Positions 1-7,282 of a stretch of DNA of 16,797 nt are shown one piece after another. The stretch's first letter is position 1. Each line of letters opens with the position of its first letter. The position numbers were made by a program, and so were the translations under genes. The notes under the pieces are model-generated. The model worked only from the letters and a program-made list of their open reading frames with translations, made no database searches and was not told where the DNA came from. This DNA comes from an uncultured Lachnospiraceae bacterium (GTDB taxonomy: Bacteria > Bacillota > Clostridia > Lachnospirales > Lachnospiraceae): positions 1 through 16,797 of the forward strand of contig CANOFI010000019.1 of assembly GCA_947565255.1 (NCBI GenBank), read 5' to 3'.

Positions 1-1064
1 ATACGGACTATAATGGCGGGCATGTATTTCCATGTGCGCTCACAATCGGTACTTATGCGGCAGTGCGAAAGCGTGAGGATGATGTTTTGCGGTTTTATTC
101 CATGAATTTTGAACACAGGGATGTCGTCGAGAGTTCGCTGCATGATTTAAATTTTTACAAAGCGGCAGGCTGGACTAATTATCCGAAGGGTGTAATATGG
201 GCATTTTCCAGCAAGGGACATAAAATCACCTGCGGACTTGACATTCTCCTGTTTGGAAATATACCGAATGGTTCCGGGCTTTCTTCTTCCGCGTCGGTGG
301 AGGTGGTCATCGGCGTGATGCTGAAGGATATGTTTGGCTGTGATGTCAGCAAGACAGATATCGCGCTGCTCGGACAATATGCAGAGAACAATTATAACGG
401 AATCAATTGCGGAATTATGGATCAGTTTTCCATTGCCATGGGAAAAAAAGACCATGCAATTTTTCTGGATACCAGCGATTTGTCATATGAGTATGCGCCG
501 ATTGCACTGGATAAGGATAAAATTATCATTGCCTCCAGCAATAAAAAGCGCGGCCTGGGGGATTCTAAATACAATGAAAGAAGAAAAGAATGCGAGACAG
601 CGCTGGCGCAGCTGCAGACGGTGCTGGATATTTCCAGCCTGGGAGAACTGACCGAGGAAGCATTTGAAAATGCAAAGGAAGTGATTGCTTCCCCGGTATG
701 TGTCAGAAGGGCAAAACATGCCGTGTATGAAAATCAGAGAACGATACAGGCAGTAAAGGCGTTAAAGGACAAAAACCTCCAGCTGTTTGGAAAACTGATG
801 AACGAGTCTCATAAATCCCTGCGGGATGACTACGAGGTGACCGGAATCGAACTGGATACGCTTGTGGAGGCAGCCTGGGAGCAGGAAGGCGTGATTGGCT
901 CCAGAATGACAGGCGCCGGTTTTGGAGGATGTACGGTCAGCATTGTAGAGGAAGACAAAGTGGAGGCATTTATTCACAATGTGGGAGCGGAATATAAGAA
1001 AAAAATAGGATATTCTGCGGATTTTTATGTTGTTGAGATCGGTGATGGAGCAAGAAAGCTGTAA
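1..1064 (+). CDS. galK: Galactokinase, 5'-truncated by the window
   Basis: Phosphorylates galactose to galactose-1-phosphate with ATP in the cytosol, the first committed Leloir step. The reading frame is open from the window edge (first full codon at base 3) and begins with TDYNGGHVFP, the galactokinase signature, so the gene starts upstream. A GTG at 63 is internal, not the start. About 353 residues are visible; the family usually has about 390, so roughly 35 are missing. GHMP-kinase motifs are present: GSGLSSSAS (visible residues 90-98), the catalytic-Asp segment NCGIMDQF (Asp about 140) and the C-terminal GAGFGG loop (304-309). NKKRGLGDSKYNERR is also typical of Gram-positive GalK. The TAA stop overlaps the ribosome binding site of galE, so the two are probably cotranscribed and coupled. 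galT is not in the window. Confidence 0.97.
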   Translation, partial: TDYNGGHVFPCALTIGTYAAVRKREDDVLRFYSMNFEHRDVVESSLHDLNFYKAAGWTNYPKGVIWAFSSKGHKITCGLDILLFGNIPNGSGLSSSASVEVVIGVMLKDMFGCDVSKTDIALLGQYAENNYNGINCGIMDQFSIAMGKKDHAIFLDTSDLSYEYAPIALDKDKIIIASSNKKRGLGDSKYNERRKECETALAQLQTVLDISSLGELTEEAFENAKEVIASPVCVRRAKHAVYENQRTIQAVKALKDKNLQLFGKLMNESHKSLRDDYEVTGIELDTLVEAAWEQEGVIGSRMTGAGFGGCTVSIVEEDKVEAFIHNVGAEYKKKIGYSADFYVVEIGDGARKL

Positions 1065-1069
1065 AGGAG
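1063..1069 (+). promoter_or_regulatory. galE ribosome binding site that decides the start
   Basis: AAAGGAG overlaps the galK stop codon (1062-1064). The first in-frame ATG (1071) is only one base past it, too close for initiation. The second ATG (1077) is seven bases past it and directly precedes the Rossmann glycine loop, so 1077 is the better start. Confidence 0.75.
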
Positions 1070-1076
1070 AATGGAT

Positions 1077-2069
1077 ATGTCAGTTTTAGTGTTAGGCGGA
1101 GCCGGGTATATTGGTTCCCATACCGTTTATGCGTTGATAAATCAGGGCTACGACGTTGTAATTGCGGATAATTTAGAGACGGGTTACCGGTCGGCTCTGC
1201 ATAAGGATGCAAAATTTTACGAGGGAGATATCCGAAACAGGGAATTTGTAGATGAGGTGTTTGATAATGAGGAGATAGAAGCCGTCATTCATTTTGCGGC
1301 AAATTCCCTTGTGGGGGAAAGCATGAGCAAGCCCTTGAAATATTACGACAACAACCTGTGCGGAACAAAGGTTCTGCTGGAGAGCATGGTGGCGCACGGC
1401 GTGAATAAGATTGTCTTTTCATCGACGGCGGCAACGTACGGGGAGCCGAAAAGGGTGCCGATTGAGGAAACCGACCCGACAGAACCGGCCAATCCTTATG
1501 GGGAGACGAAGCTTTCCATGGAAAAAATGTTTAAATGGACGGGAAAAGCGCATGGGCTTACATACGTTTCCCTGCGTTATTTTAACGCGTGCGGTGCGCA
1601 TGAGAGCGGCAGTATCGGCGAGGCGCATAACCCGGAGACGCATCTGATTCCCCTCATTCTGCAGGTTCCGCTCGGAAAGCGGGAAGAGGTGCAGATTTAC
1701 GGCGACGATTATGACACGCCGGACGGAACCTGTATCCGGGATTACATTCACGTCATGGATCTGGCACAGGCGCATATTCTGGCAGTGGAATACCTGAAAA
1801 AGGGGAACGAAAGCGACATTTTCAACCTGGGCAACGGCACGGGCTTTTCTGTAAAAGAAGTGATTGAGGCGGCAAGGGAGGTGACCGGGCATCCGATTCC
1901 GGCAAAGGTGGCGCCGAGAAGGGCAGGGGACCCGGCGAGACTCATTGCTTCCAGCGAAAAGGCGAAAAACGTGTTAGGGTGGAAACCGCAATATGCAGAT
2001 TTAAAAACCATTATATCCAGTGCGTGGAACTGGCACAGGTCACATCCGGATGGATATGATGTGGTATAG
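1077..2069 (+). CDS. galE: UDP-glucose 4-epimerase
   Basis: Interconverts UDP-galactose and UDP-glucose using tightly bound NAD; cytosolic, Leloir pathway and supply of UDP-galactose for envelope sugars. It has 330 residues from the ATG at 1077 (332 from 1071), close to the usual 330-340. The NAD-binding Rossmann loop GGAGYIG is at residues 7-13. The SDR catalytic pair Y141-x3-K145 lies in NPYGETK. The segment SSTAATYG (115-122) puts Thr117 where E. coli GalE has Ser124; as I recall, many Gram-positive epimerases have the same change. RYFNACGAH and DGTCIRDYIHV are further epimerase signatures. The gene sits 12 bases after galK, with the ribosome binding site inside the galK stop, so translational coupling is likely. 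The 77 bases before glyA show no clear terminator or promoter, so read-through into glyA is possible. Confidence 0.96.
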   Translation: MSVLVLGGAGYIGSHTVYALINQGYDVVIADNLETGYRSALHKDAKFYEGDIRNREFVDEVFDNEEIEAVIHFAANSLVGESMSKPLKYYDNNLCGTKVLLESMVAHGVNKIVFSSTAATYGEPKRVPIEETDPTEPANPYGETKLSMEKMFKWTGKAHGLTYVSLRYFNACGAHESGSIGEAHNPETHLIPLILQVPLGKREEVQIYGDDYDTPDGTCIRDYIHVMDLAQAHILAVEYLKKGNESDIFNLGNGTGFSVKEVIEAAREVTGHPIPAKVAPRRAGDPARLIASSEKAKNVLGWKPQYADLKTIISSAWNWHRSHPDGYDVV

Positions 2070-2146
2070 AGAGAACAAAGGATGGATTTCTTTCAGGAGT
2101 GCGGCAAACCCGCAGCCTGTTATAAAAAAATAAACGGAGGTAAGGT

Positions 2147-3385
2147 ATGTATTCATTTGACGAAGTAAAAAAGGTTGACCCGGAGGTGGCGCAGGTAATC
2201 ACGGATGAGGTGGCAAGGCAGAACAGCCACATTGAGCTGATTGCGTCTGAAAACTGGGTGAGTCCCGCAGTGATGTCTGCAATGGGGAGCCCGCTGACGA
2301 ACAAGTATGCGGAAGGATATCCGGCAAAACGGTATTATGGCGGATGCCAGTGTGTGGATGTCGCAGAGAATCTTGCAATCGAGCGTGCAAAGAAGCTGTT
2401 TGGATGTGAATATGCAAACGTACAGCCGCATTCGGGCGCACAGGCAAATCTTGCGGTATTTTTTGCAATGCTGGAGCCGGGAGATACTGTGATGGGGATG
2501 AATCTGGACCACGGCGGACATCTGACGCACGGCAGCCCGGTCAATATTTCCGGAAAATATTTTAAAATCGTTCCATACGGCGTGAACGATGATGGTTTCA
2601 TAGATTATGATAAGTTAAGGGAAATTGCGCTGGAGGCAAAGCCCAAATTGATCATAGCCGGCGCAAGCGCTTATGCAAGGACGATTGATTTTAAAAAATT
2701 CAGGGAGGTGGCAGATGAGGTCGGTGCCTACCTGATGGTGGACATGGCCCATATCGCAGGCCTTGTGGCAGCCGGACTGCATCCTTCGCCGATCGGCATT
2801 GCGGATGTGGTGACAACGACAACGCATAAGACCCTCCGCGGCCCCAGGGGCGGTATGATTCTTGCAAATGAGGAGGCCGCAAAGAAATTTAACTTTAATA
2901 AAGCTGTTTTCCCGGGAATTCAGGGAGGACCGCTCATGCATGTGATTGCTGCAAAGGCGGTTTGCTTCAAGGAGGCATTGGAGGACAGTTTTCAGGAATA
3001 CCAGAAGCAGACGGTAAAAAATGCGAAGGCGCTCTGTGAAGGATTAGTAAAGCGCGGGATCAAGATTGTTTCCGGCGGCACGGACAACCATTTGATGTTA
3101 GTAGACCTTACAAGCGTGGGAATGACAGGAAAAGAAGCCGAAAAGTTGCTGGATGAGGTACACATTACCTGCAACAAGAATACGATTCCGAACGACCCGC
3201 AGTCCCCGTTTGTTACAAGCGGCGTCCGTCTCGGCACGCCGGCGGCAACTTCGCGCGGTATGAGGGAGGACGATATGGATGTGATTGCGGAGGCAATCGC
3301 ACTGGTGCTGAAGGAAAAGGAAGCCGGAAAAGAAAAGGCCTTTGCACTTGTAAAGGGATTGACGGAGAAATATCCGCTGAAATAA
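2147..3385 (+). CDS. glyA: Serine hydroxymethyltransferase
   Basis: PLP enzyme that converts serine and tetrahydrofolate to glycine and 5,10-methylene-tetrahydrofolate, the main one-carbon source for thymidylate, purines and methionine; cytosolic. It has 412 residues, the normal bacterial length. The PLP lysine is Lys228 in VVTTTTHKTLRGPRGG. Other signatures are LIASENWVSP (31-40), NKYAEGYPAKRYYGG (52-66), HSGAQAN (95-101) and DMAHIAGL (199-206). A good ribosome binding site, GGAGG, precedes the ATG. I could not find a convincing promoter in the 77-base gap after galE. A strong terminator-like hairpin follows 40 bases after the stop. Confidence 0.98.
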   Translation: MYSFDEVKKVDPEVAQVITDEVARQNSHIELIASENWVSPAVMSAMGSPLTNKYAEGYPAKRYYGGCQCVDVAENLAIERAKKLFGCEYANVQPHSGAQANLAVFFAMLEPGDTVMGMNLDHGGHLTHGSPVNISGKYFKIVPYGVNDDGFIDYDKLREIALEAKPKLIIAGASAYARTIDFKKFREVADEVGAYLMVDMAHIAGLVAAGLHPSPIGIADVVTTTTHKTLRGPRGGMILANEEAAKKFNFNKAVFPGIQGGPLMHVIAAKAVCFKEALEDSFQEYQKQTVKNAKALCEGLVKRGIKIVSGGTDNHLMLVDLTSVGMTGKEAEKLLDEVHITCNKNTIPNDPQSPFVTSGVRLGTPAATSRGMREDDMDVIAEAIALVLKEKEAGKEKAFALVKGLTEKYPLK

Positions 3386-3425
3386 GAAAACAGATATCTG
3401 TAAAAATAACCAGTATACCAGATGG

Positions 3426-3461
3426 AAAAATGTGCGTGCCCGGCGCGGCGCGCACATTTTT
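3426..3461 (+). terminator. Strong hairpin after glyA, terminator or attenuator
   Basis: A perfect 11-bp stem (AAAAATGTGCG, 3426-3436, with CGCACATTTTT, 3451-3461) extends inward by a T.G wobble and GCC/GGC around the loop CGGCGC, about 15 pairs in all. The A-tract and T-tract flanks look like a bidirectional intrinsic terminator, though the T-run is only five bases and is itself paired. The hairpin ends three bases before the ribosome binding site of the next gene, so it may instead act as an attenuator or mRNA-end stabiliser. Confidence 0.75.
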
Positions 3462-3478
3462 GAAAGGGAGGAAAAGAA

Positions 3479-4111
3479 ATGACGCCAAAACAGGAAAGCT
3501 ACAAAAATACGGCAAAGACCGTTATAAAAGCAATGAAAAAACGGGACATAGAAGCATTTTACTGCGAAAGTGCGGATGAGGCGGTAAAAAAGGTGCTTTC
3601 GATGATGGAAGAGGGCAGCACGGTCGCCTCCGGCGGTTCGGTGACTTTAGAGGAAAGCGGCATTTTACCGGCAGTGAAGAAGGGCAACTATGCTTATCTC
3701 GACCGGAGTACGGCAAAGACAGAGGAAGAAAAACGGGAAATTTACGGAAAAAGTGTGATGGCGGATTACTATCTGATGAGCAGCAACGCCGTGACGCTGG
3801 ACGGCCAGCTGGTGAATATTGATGGAAACGGAAACAGAGTGGCATGCCTGATTACGGGTCCAAAGCAGGTCATTGTAGTGGCCGGAATGAATAAACTTGT
3901 TTCAAATGTGGAAGAAGGAATTGCAAGAACCCAGAATATGGCGGCGCCCCCGAATGGTGTGCGTCTCGGCTTAAGTACGCCGTGCGCGTCCGCAGGAGCA
4001 TGCGGGGACTGTCTCAGTCCGGAGTGTATGTGCTGTCAGGTTGTCATTACAAGAAAATGCAAAAATCATAGAATTAAAGTCATTTTAGTCGGAGAAGAAT
4101 TGGGATACTAG
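3479..4111 (+). CDS. LUD-domain (LutC/YkgG, DUF162-type) protein with cysteine cluster
   Basis: A 210-residue protein of the LUD family, often annotated lactate utilization protein; the biochemical role of these stand-alone members is not established. Family features seen are GSTVASGGSVTLEESG (46-61), MSSNAVTLDGQLVNIDGNGNR (100-120) and the C-terminal RIKVILVGEELGY. The C-terminal 42 residues hold seven cysteines (169, 175, 178, 183, 185, 186, 194), spaced like a metal or Fe-S site. No LutA or LutB partner is present, so a role in lactate oxidation is not supported here. There is no signal peptide. The ribosome binding site AGGGAGG (3465-3471) is seven bases before the ATG and directly follows the glyA hairpin. 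The TAG stop overlaps the pheA ribosome binding site, implying coupling to pheA. The family call is firm; the function is unknown. Confidence 0.88.
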   Translation: MTPKQESYKNTAKTVIKAMKKRDIEAFYCESADEAVKKVLSMMEEGSTVASGGSVTLEESGILPAVKKGNYAYLDRSTAKTEEEKREIYGKSVMADYYLMSSNAVTLDGQLVNIDGNGNRVACLITGPKQVIVVAGMNKLVSNVEEGIARTQNMAAPPNGVRLGLSTPCASAGACGDCLSPECMCCQVVITRKCKNHRIKVILVGEELGY

Positions 4112-4121
4112 GAGCGTTTAT

Positions 4122-5249
4122 ATGTTAGACTTGGGCAAGATAAGAGAAGAATTGGATGAATTGGATGCACAATTCGTACAATTGTTAGAGCAGCGGATGA
4201 AGCTTTGCGCGGACGTAGCCAGATATAAGATAGAGACCGGAAAACCGGTTCTGGACAGGCAGCGGGAGGAGGAAAAACTAAAGCGGGCACAAAAACAAGC
4301 GCATGGAGCGTTCAACGAACAGTGTGTAAGGGAGCTGTTTGTGCAGCTGATGGCGATGAGCCGCAGATTTCAGTATGGGATGTTAGTGCAGCAGGGAAAG
4401 GGCGGCGGACATGGATTTCAGATGGTGGATTCCCTGCCCGCAGACGGCTGCCGTGTAGTCTATCAGGGCGTGGAGGGCGCGTACAGCCAGGCAGCCATGT
4501 GGCAGTATTTCGGCGAGAATGTGGAGAGCTTTCACGTGGAGCAGTGGAGCGATGCCATGGAGGAAATTGCAAATGGAAATGCGGACTACGGGGTATTTCC
4601 GATTGAAAATTCGACAGCGGGCAGTGTGACCGACATATATGATTTGCTGGCCGGATTTGACAACACCATTGTCGCAGAACAGATTATACCGATTAAGCAT
4701 GCGCTGCTGGCGCTGCCGGGTACCAAAATAGAACAGATTAAGAACGTATGCTCCCATCCGCAGGGGCTTTTGCAGACCGCAAATTATATCAAGGCCCACG
4801 GGTGGGATACAGCCGAGGTGCCTAACACGGCACTTGCCGCCCGCAAAATTGTAGAGGACGCGAGAATGGACCAGGCCGCAGTCGCAAGTCCTTACGCTGC
4901 AAAGGTACATGGCCTTAGCGTGCTGCAGGAAGAAATTAATGATAAAGATGTGAATGCGACGAGGTTTATAGTCGTTTCCAATAAAAAAATTTATCAGAGG
5001 CAGGCGTCCAAAATCAGCATATGCTTTGTGCTGCCCCATGAGACGGGAAGCCTTTACAATGCGCTGTCCAATTTTATTTTCAACAACCTGAATATGACGA
5101 AAATAGAATCAAGACCCCTTGGAGACCGCAATTGGGAATATCGGTTTTTTGTTGATTTTGAGGGGAATCTGCAGGATGAGGCCGTGCAGAATGCGCTCGC
5201 ATCGGTAGGCAGCATGGCGGCAGAATTAAAAATACTGGGAAATTATTAA
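4122..5249 (+). CDS. pheA: Bifunctional chorismate mutase / prephenate dehydratase
   Basis: Makes phenylpyruvate from chorismate in two steps (chorismate to prephenate, then decarboxylation and dehydration), committing to phenylalanine; cytosolic. It has 375 residues in the standard three-domain order. An AroQ chorismate mutase helix bundle (about 1-85) keeps the active-site series Arg8, Arg25, Lys36, Asp45, Arg48 and Glu49, matching E. coli Arg11, Arg28, Lys39, Asp48, Arg51 and Glu52. The prephenate dehydratase domain (about 111-290) has YQGVEGAYSQAA, PIENSTAGSV and the catalytic TRF motif (280-282). A C-terminal ACT domain (about 298-372) has GSLY (309-312) and ESRP (329-332), the phenylalanine-binding motifs, so feedback inhibition by phenylalanine is expected. 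The ribosome binding site AGGAG (4110-4114) overlaps the stop of the LUD gene, 10 bases upstream. Confidence 0.97.
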   Translation: MLDLGKIREELDELDAQFVQLLEQRMKLCADVARYKIETGKPVLDRQREEEKLKRAQKQAHGAFNEQCVRELFVQLMAMSRRFQYGMLVQQGKGGGHGFQMVDSLPADGCRVVYQGVEGAYSQAAMWQYFGENVESFHVEQWSDAMEEIANGNADYGVFPIENSTAGSVTDIYDLLAGFDNTIVAEQIIPIKHALLALPGTKIEQIKNVCSHPQGLLQTANYIKAHGWDTAEVPNTALAARKIVEDARMDQAAVASPYAAKVHGLSVLQEEINDKDVNATRFIVVSNKKIYQRQASKISICFVLPHETGSLYNALSNFIFNNLNMTKIESRPLGDRNWEYRFFVDFEGNLQDEAVQNALASVGSMAAELKILGNY

Positions 5250-5251
5250 AA

Positions 5252-5340
5252 ACGGTCTGTGTAATTTATCATCATAATCTCCTCAGCCTTTACATAGAAT
5301 CAAATAATGGAATGTAGAAGGCAGAGAAGGAGGAGACCGT
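5252..5340 (+). promoter_or_regulatory. asnB leader predicted to occlude its ribosome binding site
   Basis: The 91 bases before asnB can fold into a stem of about 17 pairs that hides the ribosome binding site AAGGAGG (5327-5333). TACAT (5291-5295) pairs with ATGTA (5312-5316), then GCCTT (5286-5290) with AAGGC (5318-5322), then TCTCCTC (5278-5284) with GAGGAGA (5330-5336). A further ACGGTCT (5252-5258) is complementary to AGACCGT (5334-5340), which joins the ribosome binding site to the start codon. It competes with or stacks on the first helix. This is predicted by eye only. No T-box motif or known riboswitch core was recognised, and I found no convincing promoter here. Confidence 0.45.
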
Positions 5341-7194
5341 ATGTGTGGAATCGCAGGATATTGTGATTTTACCAGTGACTTTACAAAAGAAAGAGAAAAG
5401 CATGCATCCATTGTCCGCCTGATGGGACAGAGTATTGTCCACAGAGGGCCGGACAATTTTGGCGTTTATATAAGCGAACATGCCGCATTTTCCCACGCCA
5501 GGCTTGCGGTTGTGGATATTGAGGGCGGCGTGCAGCCGATGAAGGCAAAAAAAGGCGAATGGCTGTACAGCATTATTTATAACGGAGAACTGTATAATAC
5601 AAAGGAAATAAGAGAGACACTGCAAAAAAAAGGGTATGCCTTTTCAACCTATTCCGATACAGAGGTGGTGCTCAAGGCGTACATGGAATATGGGTCGGAC
5701 TGCGGAAAGCACCTGAACGGCATTTATGCGTTTGCTGTGTGGGACAGCTGTTTAAAGAGAGTGTTTCTGTGCCGTGACCGTTTTGGAATTAAGCCGCTTT
5801 TTTATGGAAAGAAAGAAAACGGCGTATTTTTTGCGTCAGAAATTAAGGCGATTTTAAGCCATCCGCAGTGGGATGCAAAAATCGATGCGTATGGTTTATG
5901 TGAAATTTTTGGGCTGGGTCCCGCCAGAAGTACCGGAAACGGAGTATTTCAGGGGATACATGAGGTTCCTCCGGGCTATCAGGCCATCATTGATTACAGC
6001 GGTATGGAATTAGAGTGCTACTGGCAGTTAGAAGCAGCGGAGCATACGGATACTTATGAGCAGACGGTAGAAAAGACCAGGGCGCTTTTAATCGATTCCA
6101 TCGAACGCCAGCTTGTGGGGGATGTGCCGCTCTGCACCCTGTTATCAGGAGGCATTGATTCCAGTATTGTTTCGGCGGTGAGCGCGCAGGCCTTAAAGAG
6201 GGAGAACAAATGTTTGGATACGTATTCGTTTGATTACGTGGACAACGCAAAATATTTTCAGGCGTCGAAGTTCCAGCCGTCCCAGGACCGCCCCTACGTG
6301 GATATCATGGTGAAGGCAATTGAATCGAATCATACCTATCTGCAGTGTGACCATGAAAATTTATACAAGGCGTTATTTGATGCGGTATATGCCAAGGATT
6401 TACCGGGAATGGCGGATGTCGATTCGTCCATGTTATATTTCTGCCGTCAGATTAAGAAACGGCATACCGTCTGTCTGTCGGGGGAATGTGCAGATGAAAT
6501 ATTCGGCGGTTATCCGTGGTTTCAGGACCCGGATGCGTTCCGCACAAGGGCATTTCCGTGGTCAAAGGATTTGTCGGTGCGAAAATCGGTTATCAACAAG
6601 CAGCTCTTAGAAAAACTGCCGCTGGATGAATATGTGCAGAGCCGCTATGAAAAGACCATCAGCCAGGTGCCGGCGCTGGAGGGGGAAGATAAAACCGAGG
6701 CGAGAAGAAGGGAAATCGGATATCTGAACATCCGGTGGTTTATGACAACGCTGCTGGACAGAAAGGACCGGACGACGATGGCAAGCGGTCTGGAAGTGCG
6801 CGTGCCGTTTGCGGACCACCGGCTTGTACAGTATGTATACAATGTGCCTTGGAAATTTAAAAATCACAACAATGTTGTAAAAGGCCTTCTGCGGGATGCG
6901 GCGGCCGGACTGCTTCCGGATGAGGTGCTGTACCGCAAAAAAAGCCCATATCCGAAAACATACAATCCACAGTATGAACAGCTGCTCAAGCATAAACTCA
7001 GGGAGGTACTGGAGGACAAAGACAGCCGGATTTTGCCGCTGGTGGATAAGGAAATGCTGTATAACTGGATGAAACATCCGTCTGATTACGGGAAACCATG
7101 GTTCGGCCAGCTGATGGCAGTTCCGCAGATGTATGCCTATCTGATTATGATGGAAGCGTGGATGCGCAAATACGAGATACAGCTTCTTGTGTGA
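5341..7194 (+). CDS. asnB: Asparagine synthase (glutamine-hydrolysing)
   Basis: Transfers glutamine amide nitrogen to aspartate with ATP to give asparagine; cytosolic. It has 617 residues, typical of the Firmicute AsnB type. The N-terminal glutaminase domain starts with the catalytic cysteine (Met-Cys2-Gly-Ile-Ala-Gly). It also has RGPD (35-38), NGELYN (81-86), DTEVVLKAY (106-114) and CRDRFGIKPL (144-153). The C-terminal synthetase domain has the ATP pyrophosphatase loop LSGGIDSS (268-275) and later GECADEIFGGYPWF and EVRVPFADHRLV, which are AsnB signatures. The ATG is seven bases after AAGGAGG and must be the start, because Cys2 becomes the catalytic N-terminus once Met is removed. The gene stands alone between an odd leader and a terminator, so it is probably monocistronic. 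Asparagine supply for protein synthesis is the simplest role; amidation of another substrate cannot be excluded from sequence. Confidence 0.96.
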   Translation: MCGIAGYCDFTSDFTKEREKHASIVRLMGQSIVHRGPDNFGVYISEHAAFSHARLAVVDIEGGVQPMKAKKGEWLYSIIYNGELYNTKEIRETLQKKGYAFSTYSDTEVVLKAYMEYGSDCGKHLNGIYAFAVWDSCLKRVFLCRDRFGIKPLFYGKKENGVFFASEIKAILSHPQWDAKIDAYGLCEIFGLGPARSTGNGVFQGIHEVPPGYQAIIDYSGMELECYWQLEAAEHTDTYEQTVEKTRALLIDSIERQLVGDVPLCTLLSGGIDSSIVSAVSAQALKRENKCLDTYSFDYVDNAKYFQASKFQPSQDRPYVDIMVKAIESNHTYLQCDHENLYKALFDAVYAKDLPGMADVDSSMLYFCRQIKKRHTVCLSGECADEIFGGYPWFQDPDAFRTRAFPWSKDLSVRKSVINKQLLEKLPLDEYVQSRYEKTISQVPALEGEDKTEARRREIGYLNIRWFMTTLLDRKDRTTMASGLEVRVPFADHRLVQYVYNVPWKFKNHNNVVKGLLRDAAAGLLPDEVLYRKKSPYPKTYNPQYEQLLKHKLREVLEDKDSRILPLVDKEMLYNWMKHPSDYGKPWFGQLMAVPQMYAYLIMMEAWMRKYEIQLLV

Positions 7195-7213
7195 GTATGA
7201 ATATGTGATATAA

Positions 7214-7240
7214 GAAACGGTGTGTTATTTGAAACGGTGT
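7214..7240 (+). repeat. 10-base direct repeat before the asnB terminator
   Basis: GAAACGGTGT occurs at 7214-7223 and again at 7231-7240. The second copy forms the left arm of the asnB terminator; the first could pair with the same right arm less completely. Confidence 0.8.
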
Positions 7241-7264
7241 AGTCCTGCGGCTATGCCGTTTTTT
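7232..7264 (+). terminator. Intrinsic terminator of asnB
   Basis: An 11-pair stem (AAACGGTGTAG, 7232-7242, with CTATGCCGTTT, 7251-7261, two G.T wobbles) encloses an eight-base loop and runs into six T residues (7259-7264). It lies 37 bases after the asnB stop and separates it from the convergent HAD gene ending at 7283. Confidence 0.85.
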
Positions 7265-7282
7265 GAAGGTGTGCCAGACATT

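Noticed and set aside
63..1064. galK starting at the GTG at 63
   Set aside because: The frame is open to the window edge and the upstream residues TDYNGGHVFP belong to the galactokinase signature, so the gene is cut by the window, not started at 63.
1410..1445. GalE Thr117 in place of the E. coli Ser124 as a sign of lost activity
   Set aside because: The SSTAATYG form is, to my knowledge, common in active Gram-positive epimerases, and the Tyr/Lys pair is intact.
1419..1892. 157-codon - strand frame inside galE, and similar long antisense frames in asnB, pheA, prfC and recJ
   Set aside because: They mirror conserved coding sequence, have no recognisable domains and no ribosome binding sites.
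2100..2114. Small hairpin TGCGG/CCGCA between galE and glyA as a terminator
   Set aside because: Only five pairs and followed by A-rich, not T-rich, sequence on the coding strand.
5250..5340. T-box or other known amino-acid riboswitch before asnB
   Set aside because: The leader is only 91 bases and lacks the conserved T-box antiterminator sequence and a terminator hairpin.
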